The notes beneath the pieces are model-generated. The model was given only the letters and a program-made list of their open reading frames with translations, did not search any database and was not told where the DNA came from. A DNA stretch of 64,000 bases from Desmodesmus armatus (taxonomy: Eukaryota > Chlorophyta > Chlorophyceae > Sphaeropleales > Scenedesmaceae): assembly GCA_007449985.2 (NCBI GenBank), contig VIIQ02000562.1:62001-126000 (forward strand). Direction: 5' to 3'. Below, one piece after another: positions 1-12,182 of this stretch (positions are counted from its first letter, which is position 1; the number at the start of each line of letters is the position of its first letter). Both the position numbers and the translations under genes were made by a program.

Positions 1-1651
1 ACCAGCATCAAGTGTGTGCGGTCGTGTTTTAAAACTTGATATTGCCTGCACAGCGCCAAAAAAGCGCTGCTGACGCGCTGCTCAGGCGTGCGCTTTTCAA
101 CTTGTCAACAATGAAGGCGACCCTCTGGTGTCACAGCCAATGAACGGAACGCGTGAATTCAGTCTGGAAGAGATCTTAAGCTTTGATTCCCTTGGAAAGG
201 TCTGTTGGCAAGCAGTGAACGTCCGCGCTCCTTTTATTAGTCCTCGCGATGCTTTCGACCGCGCGACATTCGTGCAGTGCGGGGCATACAACGCTGAGAT
301 GAGGCGCTCAATTGCCAATCGCCTTGTCTGTTATAACCCTCGACATTCTAGCCGTGTAACACCTTCAGTCATTAATTATTTTAGCCAAATTCATCAATCA
401 TCAACCCTGCGCAATCAGGGTTTTTCACCGGTCTCCAACAATCCCTGCGCAGAGGGAAACCCCCTCTTCGCCTGTTGCACCCTGCCAGCGTGGTGTTTCG
501 ATATATCAGACATGGCCGTTGAGCATCTGCGAGGTCTGTGCGAGCTGGACCCCTCTGAGGTGAGCTTCAGGGGACCTTCCCCCAAGGGGCGGGGCGCAGG
601 CCTGCGCAATGCCACTGTCATGTTGCATGGCCGTGTCTGCTATGCGTGCCATGTGTTGCCCCAAAGCGTTGAATTACATGGAACCTATCGTTCTGTGATC
701 CAAGGCATGGTCTGCTTCAGGCATGCATGACTCACAGCTGCAGTGCAAGGCAGCTGCGTTGCTGTGGCCAGAGGCGCAAACTCTCTCAGCCCCTGCTGTT
801 GCTGCAGGAACTGCATGGAACCCACGCCAGTAGCCACAAGAAGCCTGGGCCCTACACCTATGCTGGTACCAATGTGAGTCTCTCACTGCCTTCCGCCTTG
901 GCGCTTCCCAATGCATTGGCACTTGCACACGCCTTCCAGCTGTCACTCAGCTATGTAAACGAACTACCACTCAGCAATGTAAACAAACTACCTTGATCTC
1001 GGGACGTCCCAGCCGTAGCAATCCTGCTGACGCCCACATCGGTTCCAAAGATGTTTTTTGCCTTTCCCTTGCTGCTTCACTTGCATGTGCAATCCCCCCT
1101 GCCATGTCGCCTCAGGGCTGCCTCTACATATTCAGCAGCTGCTTGGTGTTCCACGCCAACCCCTGTGGCTTGGGAAAAGCTTTCAGGTGATCCCTCAGGA
1201 GTGGTGAACTTCCAGGTGATCCCTCAGGAGTGGTGATGCTGCCGACAGCCTGACGGTTGCACAGCAATAGCTGGTCAGTACACCTGCAGCTGGTGCATTC
1301 CAGTCACTGCAGGAACACATTGTGGCTGCAGCTTGCGCACAGGGTCATGCAGTGCATTCGCTTCCTGCAAGGCCTGTCCAGCAGGCTGTGTCACAGTGAC
1401 GGTCACTGCATAAGAAAACGCTGGCTAGCCTTGCAGCTGGGGAGCTTATCTAGCAAAGAGGCTGTCGTAGACCACTGTAACGACTCATTCATTCGGAAGT
1501 GTTAGTGCAGTTTCGCGTGCACAAAGTCAACTGTCTTCACAGCTCAGTTACTGGTATGAAGCCCAGTGTTCTTTTGCCAACTTGGCAGGGCGCTGCTTCT
1601 GACGTCAGACAATTGAGCAGATACACGTGTGCTTGTGCTGCGTGCCTGCAG
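1..1651. other. 5' region of the GRAM-VASt gene, exons unresolved
   Basis: The + strand has a 200-codon open frame at 128-730, and the stretch around 604-660 reads ATVMLHGRVCYA, faintly like the LHGRLYV strand of a GRAM domain. The upstream half of the GRAM domain of the next gene should lie here, but I could not join any exon by phase. Two small direct repeats are visible: a roughly 25-bp unit containing GTGATCCCTCAGGAGTGGTG twice near 1186-1235, and a CTCAGC(A/T)ATGTAAAC unit twice near 950-990. I cannot assign a confident gene to 1-1651. Confidence 0.3.
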
Positions 1652-4600
1652 GATGTGGACAGAATCTTCAAGTACACCAGTCGGACCACGTGGCCTGCAA
1701 TCAAGGTGGGGATGGGTGGCCAGTCCCTGGACAGATCTGTACTACACCCATGTGGCACCCATGTGGCACCCATGCGTGGACAGCGTACTAGTAGATCTGT
1801 GTGCATGCGTCTCATATGAGCTGACCTGGTCCATGGAGTGGTTCACACACTGAAGCCTGCCAGGTTGGCAGGGCTCAGCTGGTGTATGGCACAGTAGTGT
1901 GATGTTGAACCCCTGCCGTCAGGCATCTGAACCAACTGGTGGTTTGCAAGCCGTCAGCTCAGCAACTCCGCAGTTGCAACATTGCAACAATCGTTAGCTA
2001 TGAAGCTTGCGCAGGCCTGGTGAGCATCGGCAAAGGCTGCTGCTGCTGCTGCTGCTGCTGCTCCTGGCCCTAACAAAAGCTCCTGCCATCTGCCAGACAG
2101 TGGCACCTGCTAGCTAAGACTTTGACATTATGGTATGGCATGGTCTTCTGCAGGTGGCTCACCAGGACAGCTCTGGTGCCACTCAGGAGGAGCAGTTTAC
2201 ATTCGGGCGACGTGGTCTGCGGGGCCGGTCGTACAATGACATGGTCCTGCGCTGGAGGACGGTCAAGTGAGTGTCAGGGCCACCTGACTCCAGCACTATA
2301 GCGCCATGACACCGGTGCACTGTTGCATTGAAGGCAAAAGCTGGTGGCTCGCACCAGTCCCTGGTGCACTCCAGCACGCTGAACACAGAACTGCAAGTAC
2401 AGTACTAGTTCTGCCAGGGGCTCCCTCCACCCCTAGATCTAGACACCTCAACTTGAACCATGGACATGTTGAACATGGCATGGTAGTGATGGTTTGGAAT
2501 CAAATGCCTGCTGGCCTAGCAAGGTTGTAGCGGGAGCTCTTCCCCAATCCAGTTGTGACATGCACCCTATGGCGGAAGGAGCTCTCCCCCGATCCAGTTG
2601 ACCCACCCATCTGGCCCATGTGGGCCACGTGAGAAGTGCACGTGCTGAACCTCTGGTTGTGCCAGTGCCACTGAACGTGTTGAGGCTCAACTTTGTCACT
2701 GTGCTGCCCTGCAGCCCTGCCGCTGCACAGCTTGCTGCACTGAATGCCCCACCCGACCCTGAATACTGTCAAGACAACCAGGAGGCACAGATGGCAGTGC
2801 AAGGTGATGACACAGAATGGGAAGACGTGCTGGACCCCACCCCCCTGGAGCCCTTCCCCAAGCCCCTGGAGCAGCTGCTGCTGCCTGCTAGTGCTGCTGC
2901 TGCAGGACTGGCCCCTGCTGGGGTGGAGATACCACAGGCAGCAATCAATGAGGTGGTGACACAGGTCCCGCTGCCTGTTAGTGCGCGAGAGCTGGCCTCG
3001 GTGAGTGTGTTGAGTGAGAGTGAGTTCAGTCAAAGTGAGGTCCAAGACAGGCTGATGAGGACCGTACTGGCAGTACCGTACTCAGCGGCTGATGCTGCGC
3101 AGCGATGCAGCTCTGCATGTCAAAGTGCCATATGCAGACACTGTCCCTAGGGCCTCCTAGATGGATTCATACCAAAATATGGAACGCAAGCATGTTTGAA
3201 AGCGGTTTATCCACCTGATAAATGGTGATGCCGTCCCTGCTGCATGCTGTCCTCTCTCAGGTGCTGCTCTCCAACGGCAGTGGGTTCTTCCCGCACATCA
3301 TGTCACAGCAGCTGGGCGTTGTGTCACTCACAAGCATCACACAGTGGCAGGTCACTAGGCCGACGGACCCCTGGCTCGGCTAGGTTTGCCCCTAGCCAGG
3401 TCCTCTGGCTAGGGGTCAGCTAGCCCTCGGCTAGGGCACCACCACTGGCTAGCCCTTGGCCAGGCTGGCTAGGTTCCAGCCAGCCCCCACGGGGCTGGCC
3501 ACCCCCTAGCTGCGGGCTGGCCAGCCTCGACTAGGAGGTGACCAGGTGGCAGGCGGACCACAAAGGCTCCATTTGCATAGTCTACTGTCTTGCTGCTGTC
3601 AGTGTGTGGTGCTATATAGTCTGTGCTGGTGTGGGTTGGCTTAGGAGTGGTCATGTCCCGTCATACAGCATGCCACGGGTGGCACCACCAGCAGGGCGTG
3701 AGAGGGGGCATCACATGACGGTGGCACACATGCAGAATTTCACATAAAGTGTGTTCTGCAGAGGCTGGGTATCTGAACATTACAAAAAGGTGACACCATA
3801 GCTAAGTTCACTGGGCATGGGGTTTGAACGCGGCAAGGCTCAAGGTAGGTAGCCTACCAGCATCAAGGCCAGCCAGTCAAACATGGGTTCTGGTGTTGCA
3901 TGGCCCCAACCTGCACAGTGCTACTGTGCGTCACACCGCGCGGTATATGCACTCAACTACAGCCGCTGCAGGTTGCTATGTGCACATAGCATCCATTGGG
4001 TCTGCCCTGTGGCCCAACACTGTGGCACAGTATCTACTCACGCACAGTAACAGCACTCCTGCTGTTGGACTGTATAATCACTAAACTTTGGTTCAGGCAA
4101 ACCTGCTGTGCACACCCATCAGTACTTTTGGCAGTGACTACACTGACAGGCAAAAGGGCATGCCAAAAACTTGGTACTCACCACAATAGGTGGGGGGGGG
4201 GGCATGCAGGGAAGGGTGCATGTACATGCACATGTGAGTGCATGTCCTGCCGAGAAGCTGCGCGTATTGCCCTTTTGCTGTCGTGACCCACCGTAGATGT
4301 CACCTGGAAAGCTGTCATTGTTCTTGACACTGTTTCTGTTGGGTTTTTGGGGTCATTGTGCTCAGTGCAGCTGCACTCTGCAGAGTGCAGCGCGGCACGC
4401 ATGTGCAGCACAGTGCAGCAGTCTTTTCACTGCAAGGGATGTGAGCCAGTTGCCAATGCTGCATTGGGCCCTGCATTGAGGGAAGCCTATATCTGACACA
4501 ACCACGGAATGAGCGGGGCTGAGGGCAAGCTTGGAGTTGCTGGCACTGCATCCATGGATCCTGGCCAGGCAGAACGCACCTCATGCAAATTTCCTGGGAT

Positions 4601-7600
4601 CCCCAATGCACTCTTCCATGTTTGCTTGCCGTCTTCTAGGACAAAGCAAGCAACGTCGCACCCTCCAAAGCTTTCAAGCTTGCCCCCAGAAGTGCTGCCT
4701 GTTCTGCTGTGTTTGAACAGGCTGTCACACTGACCGGGGTCAGGGTGGCAACGTCTTGATGCTAGACAGTGCTTCTTACGTCATAATCCCTTCCGTCCTA
4801 TGGTCTGTTGTCCGGTTTATGATCATCAGTGCGTGCCATTACTAGCACTTGCAGTTGCGAACGTGGTGGGTGGTCCTGCCGTCTCATTCGCAGCTCGCTG
4901 TGGTCCGTTGTCGCTATGATGGACTCACGTCTAGTATCTTGGATGGTAGTAGGACGATGTTGTGCCTCTGCAGCAGCTACTCCACGCAGCAGCAGTAATC
5001 GACAGATCTGCCTCAAGAGATCACACACTGGAGGCAGCGCCTGTACCTGGCAATGGAGAACATGCCCAAGGGCGTTGCAGTCGCTGAAAATCTGCTGAAG
5101 ACTGACCGACTGGGCGAATTGCAGCGTGAGTTCAGCCACGGTGGTTGATCTGACAGCTGTGCTTTGATCATGTGCACGGCTTGCCATGAGTCAGTCAGAA
5201 CCTCGTGTTCCTCAGCAAGGCTGACAGTTGCAGAAGCACAGGCATTTAAGTCTTGTTCTGCTGCACAGCCGATGCGCAGCTGGCATGTGCAGCCACAGCC
5301 TGCCACGACTGTGCCTACGTGTGCTGCTGCTCAGTACTGGCCTTGTATGTTTGTGCTGCCCTGTATTTGTGCAGGAGGTGCTGCTGTGTGGCCTCTGACC
5401 TGATCAAGGATCAACACAAGCTTGGATGCTGGCAACTGAGAGCAACAGCACGATGAGCGGTGAGTTCAAGTTGCAATCTGTCAGCTTGAATTATGTTGCC
5501 ATCGTTCAGGGACGGCCACACACTTCGTTATATCCTGCAGGCGGGACGTGTGTTTCTGCACTCTTGCCATGCTGCATCGATGCCTGCAACCGTAAGTTGT
5601 CAGGGCAACTGTTGTCTCTGGTTGTTGCTGCTGCTGCTGCCGTCTTCTCCCCTACAGTCATGCAATGAGCGCTTCAAGGGTCGAACATACCAACGTGCTT
5701 GCATAGCTCTAGGGCCTGCTAAGTCTGGTGTGAGAACCTTCCCCAAACACTAACAGTGTATGTGGGGTGTGGCAGCTTCATTCAGCAGCATGGCAAGTTC
5801 TTTTGCCTGGGGCCGTCATACTGGCAGTGTCTGCAGGTCACCAGCTCTGCAACAGCCTGCTTGTTCTGCATTGTGTTGCTTGCAGGCGAGCAACGAGCTG
5901 CGACAGTGGGGTTGCTTGGCCACCTGCAGGACCTGGAGCTGAGTGGCGCTCGGGAGCCTTACGACAGTGACGCCCGCTCCTGCACAACAGGGGCCAAGTG
6001 CAGCTACCGGTGCAGTGCAGCACCAGCGGTTGCAGTGGCTCTGCGGACTTGTAGGGCAGAGCCAGACCACAAGCACACAGTCAAAATCAATGACTGCCAG
6101 CAATGCAGCAGCGCTGCTGGCTGTGCTTTAGCCTACAGTGGAAACCAAGCTCTCTTTGTAGTGCGGCCCAGCTCTCTTTGTAGTGCGGCCCAGCAGCAGT
6201 TGCACTGTTTGGCTGCCTGCAATGAGAGGGGATCATGCACCCGGTGGTGTGCAGTACAGGCCGGTGCGCTTTCGTCTGCGGTGCACCTGTTGTTGACAAG
6301 TGCCGCATATGTTTGACTGCAAGTTACTGTCCCTTATGGGCCGTGTTGAGAACGGGGTAATGCTTGTGCAAGTGCAACAGTATGCATGACATTGCTTGAG
6401 GTGCTGGATGTTGATTTCTCTGTAAGATTGTGTGGCTGTTGGTTTGGCTCTGTGCACACATTGTCTTGGCAGCACAGCAGTGCCTGTGCCAATGCGAAGC
6501 GTGTACATGCAGCATGTCTGCTCTTCCTGCCAGGCTGAAGCAAAGCGATGTGAGCAGGCTACACGGTCTTGGTTGCTGAAGTCACACAGTATGGCATCTC
6601 TGAAAGCAGAAATGTACACTATAAGTATGCTGCAAGCACATTCAAACGCAGCACAAACTCCCTACAGCAGCCACATTCGAGCGCCGTGACCAGGCCATAG
6701 CCAGGCCATGGTGCACTGTGCAGAAGCTAGCCATGGCCAAAAGCTAGCCAGCCATACCCAGCACCCTGACCACACCCTTGCCAGACGTTTGGCTATGGCC
6801 AGGCGGCAGCCACCCTAGCCAGCCTTGGCTGCAACAGTCAGCCATGGCCGCCCCAAGCGGCCAACCTCGGCTAGGTCTGGCCAGGGTGTGGCCACCCTAG
6901 CCGGAGTCTCATTTTGGTCAGGGTGGCCAGCCAACCCCAGTCAATGAAAACAGGGTTGGCCCAGCCAGGGGGTCGTCGGCCTAGTGAGGTGGGTGTGGGT
7001 GTTTGAGTGGGCTGGTTTGACAATGACCGCATCGGGCAACGTGTACTCAGCACGGTACCTGCATATGTTGCTGCCACAGCTAATGCGCGTGACCAGCAGT
7101 AATGGTTGCAGCGATACGCATTGCGTCATAGTAGGCCGCCCACAGGCAAGGGGGCCCCTTGCCTCCTGTCGGGCATCTTCCCCTCAAAAATGTTGCAAAT
7201 CGCTCCATGCCATAGACTCCAAAAGTAGATAGTTTTGGAAGGGCCGCCGGGTGTTGTGAGCTTCAAATAGTCGGCAAGCCAACACACTTTGTGTGATGCC
7301 AAGGCTGCAAGGTGGCCTGCGGCAACAGCAGGCAAGCAGCCGCTTGTGCTGTGCTGTCCTATGCAGTGCCCTGCCGTGCCGTGCCAGACTGTGCTTTGCC
7401 AGTGCGCTTTGTTGTGCAGTACCAAAAAGGTCCACCCCGGTCATCAGTGATCGGTCACCAGTGATGGTGGCGGCCAAGCTTGCAAGCCTGTGTGCGTCAA
7501 TGACAAACATGTCCAACCATGACTCCTCTCCCCTGCCTACTACCACCCCACCCCAGGTTGTGCCCGAGGGCCACCCCAGCCTGCAGCCCGGCAGCCTGAA

Positions 7601-9551
7601 ACGCACCTTCAGCTACGCCTATGACAACAAGGGCAACATGCTCACAAAAGTGCGCACCCCCGTTCATCAGGAGCAGGTGCTGCTGCTGCTGGAGGACGGA
7701 CGCCTGCAGCTGCGCATCACACAGACCATGCCTGACCTGCCCAAGGGTAGGTGAAGCACATGCACTGGCCACCCAACGCAGTGTTTCAAACACTGCTGTA
7801 TGATACAGCAAGGCAGTTCAAACTGCCTTCAAATTTGAAGGGAACAAGTGACAATGTGTATCATCACATTCAATCTGTGGCTTCTCTGCGGCTTTTGGGG
7901 CAAACACAACACCTTACATGGCATTGCTGCTCAAAGTGGCCAGTTGTGGGGTAAGGTGTCAACAAGGACTGCTGTGCTTTGGCCAACTTGAACTGTAATG
8001 TTACTGCTAAGACCTGTCAGCAGTGGCACAGGCACAGTGGCAGCTGCAACATGCGGCTTTCCTCAGGAGCAGCTGGCCTGGTTGCCATGGCTGCTAATGT
8101 GCTGCCTGCAGGAATGGGCCCGCTGATGAAGGTGTTCATCGCCTGGGATGTGACCCCGGTGGCTGGTGCACCTGCAGCTGCTCCGGCAGGACCTGCAGAG
8201 CAGGCAGTGATGTCATCAATGGCAGCTGGGGAGCCAGCCAGTCCTTTTGCGGGTGGGGCGCAGACCACTCGTGGGGTGGGTGACCGCAGCTGGCCCCTGC
8301 AGGGGCCTGCGCAGCTGCGCAGTGCCAGTGCACCAGCAGCAAACAGCACTGCTGGCAGCAGCAATGGCCGTGGCAGCTGCAGCCCCGGTGGGGACATTGC
8401 TGTGTCTCCAAGTAGCCCCATCCCACCCGCAACACCTCAGGCAGGTGGCAACAGCAGTGCGGGCGCGGGCCGCAGCTACGGCAACAGCAGCGCGGGCAGC
8501 AGCAACGGCAACAGCAGCGCGGGCGCGGGTGGCAGCAATGGCAACGGCACCAGCAGCAGCATGCATGCCAATGATGGTGGGAGTGTCGAGTTGCGGGTTT
8601 CTGTGGGTGTGCATTGGATGAAAGGGCACTGGCTGGAGGGCCAGGTGACCGGGCCCACCCTGGAGCAGATGTCAGCCACTCAGCAGGCATTGGTTGCTGC
8701 TGCAGTGCGCTGGCTGCAGCATCCGTCGGAGAGGCGTTCCCTGCTGGAGGTGATGCCTGGGGCGGCTGACACACAACACGCAGGTGGGTGGGGGGCAGGT
8801 GCAGCCTGGAGGCCAGCTAGCAGTTGTGTGCGTCAGTGCCATCCATCCCGCTTCCGTTTCGGGACTGAGTGCATAATCATGGGCTCACTCGCACACCGAC
8901 TCACAACTCTGTGGTTGATTCAGGTCTGTCTGGCTGCCAGTCACACGATCAATCTCTGGCTCAGTCTCAAAGCACGCTGCACCTGCACATGCCATGTCAC
9001 AACAACTCATGACCAATCGCTCTGTCTCGGAGACCACCCTTGTGGAACGCTGTCAGATCTAAAAGATTGCTTGCATGACTCGCACGTACCCTACTTGTCA
9101 ACACCACCCTCCACCTGCAGGGCCAAGGAGGGTGCCATGCGGACGCGGTGTGGCACATGCTGTGAGGCTGACTCACACCCGCAGCCCAAGCCTGACTCTC
9201 TCCCCTGCATCAACCTCAGGGGGCTCAAGGGGCAGGCCTAGGCGTGCAGCACAGCACAGCGCGGCACAGCAGCAGCAGGGTGACACCGCAGTACAGGAGG
9301 GTGGGGAGAAGCAGCAGAGAAGGCGGGGTCTGTGGGGGGCAAGTGCAGCCTACCTGCCAGGCTGGACGGTGTTCACAAGGCTCAGGGCTGGTGGTGGTGG
9401 TGTGCGATTGGAGGTGTCCTGGGTGCAGCTGTTGGGGTTGGGTCTGTCTGTGCTGCAGGTCGTGCTGCTGTGGAGGGTGGTGGCATTGCTGACGGCTATG
9501 TCACTCAGCAGCAATGATAGCGGGGTTGTTGGGTCTGCCAGCACAGGTTGA
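1652..9551 (+). CDS. GRAM/VASt-domain membrane-anchored lipid-transfer-type protein (5' end missing)
   Basis: Exons 1652-1705, 2154-2266, 2715-3000, 3261-3350, 7557-7746, 8112-8783 and 9121-9551 join in phase. The first two read like the second half of a GRAM domain (DVDRI...TTWPAIK, then FGRRGLRGRSYNDM). After an acidic linker (DDTEWEDVLDP) comes a VASt domain split over exons 3-6: VPLPVSARELAS, FFPHIMSQQLGVVS, LKRTFSYAYDNKG, then LRVSVGVHWMKGHWLEGQV with the typical K..W..G near its end. A Gly/Ser/Asn-rich loop of about 125 residues interrupts the VASt domain. The C-terminus has one hydrophobic span (WVQLLGLGLSVLQVVLLW), as in plant VAD1 and yeast Lam/Ysp2 and animal Aster proteins, which move sterols at ER contact sites. 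Family role is known; substrate here is inferred. The last acceptor could instead be 9219/9220, removing 33 codons in frame. The fourth intron carries a transposon. Confidence 0.72.
3353..6986. mobile_element. CACTA-ended DNA transposon, non-autonomous in appearance
   Basis: The two ends are inverted repeats: left CACTAGGCCGACGGACCCC at 3353, and the reverse complement of the right end at 6986 reads CACTAGGCCGACGACCCCC. The 4-bp AGGT flanks both sides (3349-3352 and 6987-6990), as a target-site duplication would. Subterminal regions 3360-3545 and 6685-6980 are packed with GGCTAGG, CTAGCC and GGCCAG motifs in both orientations, a common feature of CACTA-type elements. Its 3.6 kb interior has only short open frames (for example the - strand 4798-5187 and the + strand 5756-6316). 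None resembles a transposase that I recognise, so the element is probably mobilised in trans. CACTA elements usually give 2-3 bp duplications, so the 4-bp AGGT may be a 2-bp duplication with a longer terminal repeat. Confidence 0.8.
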
Positions 9552-9966
9552 GCCACTTCAAGTGTCTTGGGTTGGGTTCGAGGTTGGCCCGTAGGGCACT
9601 CAGTACAAGCGCCCAGCGACAGCAGGCACTGGATGCAGGTTGTTTGCGCAGCAATGGGAAACGCTGGGAGGATAGGGTATGGCGTGTTGAGAACATGAAG
9701 TTGGTGCACAGTTGCTCTTGTCGTTGCTGGTGGGGGTAGAGTGGTAATGCATCTGAAGCAGCATCAGGTTCGCTGGTTGTAGCGCAGCAGTGCAGCAACA
9801 GCAGCAACTGACAGGACCATGTGCCAGTTGGCTGCATGCTCGTTTGAATCATACCTGACCATTCCAGCAGACAGCGCAAAGCCGCACAAACATCAACCAA
9901 CACAAGGAAGTTTGGCAGAGATACGACAGGGGGGAAGGTTTCGTCAGCAAGATTAGAGCGTGCACA
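9552..9966. other. Intergenic region
   Basis: This 415-bp stretch lies between the VASt gene stop and the ATG of the Smr gene. It must hold the 3' UTR of the first gene and the promoter of the second. I see no TGTAA signal and no clear TATA box in it. Confidence 0.6.
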
Positions 9967-11945
9967 ATGAGTTCTTCGAAGCTGTCTGCTACAGCCGCTG
10001 CTTGGGCGCCCGCTGCCCCCGTGGCAGCAAAGGTAGTCAATGGGGTGAAGCATAATGCGGATGTACCACCACTCAACACCTCAGCCCAGCAGCAGCAAGA
10101 GCAGCAGCAGCAGCAACAGCAGTTACCTGATGGTGACTGGGAGGGGAATCAGTATGAGGATGAAGATGAAGACTACTGGGGCTACTACGACGAAGAAGGA
10201 AACTGGATAGCCTACGAGAACGAGGAGCAGCAGGAGGGCGACAACCAGCATCCTCCTTCGCTGCCGCAACAGCACAACCAGCAGCAGCAGCAGCACCAGC
10301 ACCAGCAGCAGAAACAGACAGGTTCTGAACAGTCAATCATGGGTGCAGAAGACGCAGTAGCGCTCCTGCACAGCTGCTATCCCACCCACCCCCGTAGCCT
10401 GCTGCAGCAGCTGGTGCAGGCCTGTGACTGTGACGTGCAGCAGGCCGCCCGCATCCTCTCTGATATGGACTTCGAGCAGCGCAGGACACGCATAGCTGCA
10501 GCAGCAGCGGCTAGCCGTGCTGACGCAGCTGCCAGAAGCAGCAGCACCAGCAGTCAGATTCGCGGGCCTGCAGGCAAGAAGCAGTTCGACTACCGTTTGG
10601 AGCAGTTTCCAGCGCTTGGCGGGGCGCCAAGCAGCAGCACAGCTGCAGGCAACCAGCCAACGGGAAGCAGCAAACAGAACAACTGGGCCGCAATCACCAG
10701 CAAGCCGCCAGCACCAGCCCCAGCTGCTGCTGCAGTCAGCAAGCCGCCACAATTCGGCAGCAGTGTCAACAGGCTACAGCAGCAGCCGGCAGCAGCAACG
10801 GCATCCATGCAGCGCGTCAGTGGGGATGGTGGTGGTGGGAGTGGGGCAGTGCCTTGGGTTGAGACAGGGGCTGCAGTGTCTCGGGAGTATGCTGCTGCAA
10901 GGGCTGAGGCCAGCGACCATGCCCGTGTGCGCAATGCATGCTTTCACCAGGCTACCATTGCATATCTGGCAGGCGATAAGGTGGGTGGCAAGGAGTGTGT
11001 GCGGCTGTGTTTATGGGCACCATCTGTGTGCTACTGGGCTTGGGACTGCACCTGTTCCTTGCACATGTGGGATTGCACAGTTTCGTGATACGGTGTATAT
11101 GCAGGCAGCAGGCAAGAATGGGCAACAATGAGTGCCGCTTTTGTCAGCCAAAGCACCTGTTGTTGTGCAGCGTAGCACACTTGTGTTGAGGTACTGCTGT
11201 TGCTTCACTTGGTCGTTGGTTGCGATACATTGCTGGACACTGGTGTTGACTCTGCATCCTGGCGTGTATGTGTGCAGGCGCTTGCAAAGGAGTTGTCTGC
11301 AAAGGGCAAGGCTGCAGCTGACGCCATGTGGGCGGCACACGAGCAGGCCAGCAGCCAGATCTATGAGCAGCGCAACACGCGCCTCCAGCAGCAGCAACAG
11401 AAGGGCACAGGCAGCGGCAAAGGTGGCTCAGCTGCCCCTGTGATAGACCTGCATGGTAAGTGAGGACTGGGCCCAGGTGGATAGGCTGGACAGGCTCAAC
11501 AGGCTGCAGCAGCAATGTCTGTCCAGCAGTGCTTCGGCAGGGAAGTGTGGTTGTATGCTAGTGAAGTGGCAACCAGCCTGGTGCATTGTCACAGCAAGGT
11601 CTTAGCCTGAGCCAGACAGCTATTTTTGTCCTGGTTCCTGCCGGTGGGTTGCAGAAGCCTTGAACTTTGTTGGTGCCTGCATTTGCTGCTGGTGACCGTC
11701 ACCACGGTGGTTGTTGCTCCCCTCCAGGTCTCCATGTGCAAGAGATGATGCAGCTGCTGCCCCAGCAGATTGCAGCGTTCCAGAAGCAGGGACACCTTTC
11801 GGTCAGCGTGATAGTGGGTGTAGGGCACCACACGAAGGGTCCACCAGCAGCACGAATGCGCCCAGCGGTTGAAGCCCTGGTTCGGGAGCTCGGGTACAGC
11901 TTCACCGAGCCAACCCCTGGTCTGCTGAAAGTGCGGCTGCGATAG
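9967..11945 (+). CDS. CID7-like protein: PAM2, CUE, DUF1771 and Smr domains
   Basis: Three exons (9967-10980, 11278-11455, 11728-11945) join in phase to 469 residues. Residues about 6-15 (LSATAAAWAP) resemble a PAM2 motif, which binds the MLLE domain of poly(A)-binding protein, but with Trp in place of the usual Phe. Next come Gln-rich tracts around an acidic-aromatic patch (DEDEDYWGYYDEEGNW), a CUE-like helical region from about residue 125 (AVALLHSCYPTHPRSLLQQL), a DUF1771 region (SREYAAARAEASDHARVRN to AAHEQASSQIYEQRN), and a C-terminal Smr domain with the DLHGLHVQE signature, made by splicing, and GVGHHTKGPPAARMRPAV. This order matches plant CID7-type PABP-interacting proteins. Smr domains bind or cleave nucleic acid, so a role in mRNA turnover or translation is inferred. 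Confidence 0.87.
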
Positions 11946-12023
11946 AAGTCGTTATTATTGTGTGCAGAGTCGTTTGCTTCGTGCCTTGGACCTTTCCTCG
12001 TACACATCACGCTTCGTCAAGGG

Positions 12024-12031
12024 TGACGTCA
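12024..12031. promoter_or_regulatory. C-box / palindromic bZIP site upstream of ELIP
   Basis: TGACGTCA is the perfect palindromic core bound by plant bZIP factors such as HY5. It sits about 30 bp upstream of the TATA box and 150 bp upstream of the ELIP start codon. Plant ELIP genes are known to be light-induced through HY5, so a role in light or stress induction is plausible but inferred. Confidence 0.5.
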
Positions 12032-12060
12032 CAGCTGCGGCGCAGGGTTTCGCAGGTGCG

Positions 12061-12066
12061 TATAAA
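12061..12066 (+). promoter_or_regulatory. TATA box of ELIP gene
   Basis: TATAAA in the context GCGTATAAAGC lies 117 bp upstream of the ELIP ATG. That leaves room for a 5' UTR of roughly 90 bases. The intergenic gap to the upstream Smr gene is only 237 bp, so this is the only good core promoter candidate. Confidence 0.6.
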
Positions 12067-12182
12067 GCGCTTCGGTTGCTCACGTTCACGCATTGTCTGT
12101 CCAATCGCTGCAGTCGTCAACAATCACACTTTGCACGAATCGCACAGTTCTCGTTCTTTCTGTTCTTTCGCCGAACACCACC

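Noticed and set aside
128..730. 200-codon open frame as a gene of its own
   Set aside because: No domain, no splice partner in phase, and it overlaps where the missing GRAM exons should be. Kept only as an unresolved region.
4798..5187. Minus-strand frame inside the transposon as a transposase fragment
   Set aside because: No DDE or zinc-finger pattern and nothing I recognise; short frames are expected by chance in this GC-rich DNA.
5756..6316. Plus-strand 186-codon frame inside the transposon as a gene
   Set aside because: Cys/Ala-rich composition typical of CAG/TGC-rich background; no start context, no domain, and it includes a direct repeat read twice.
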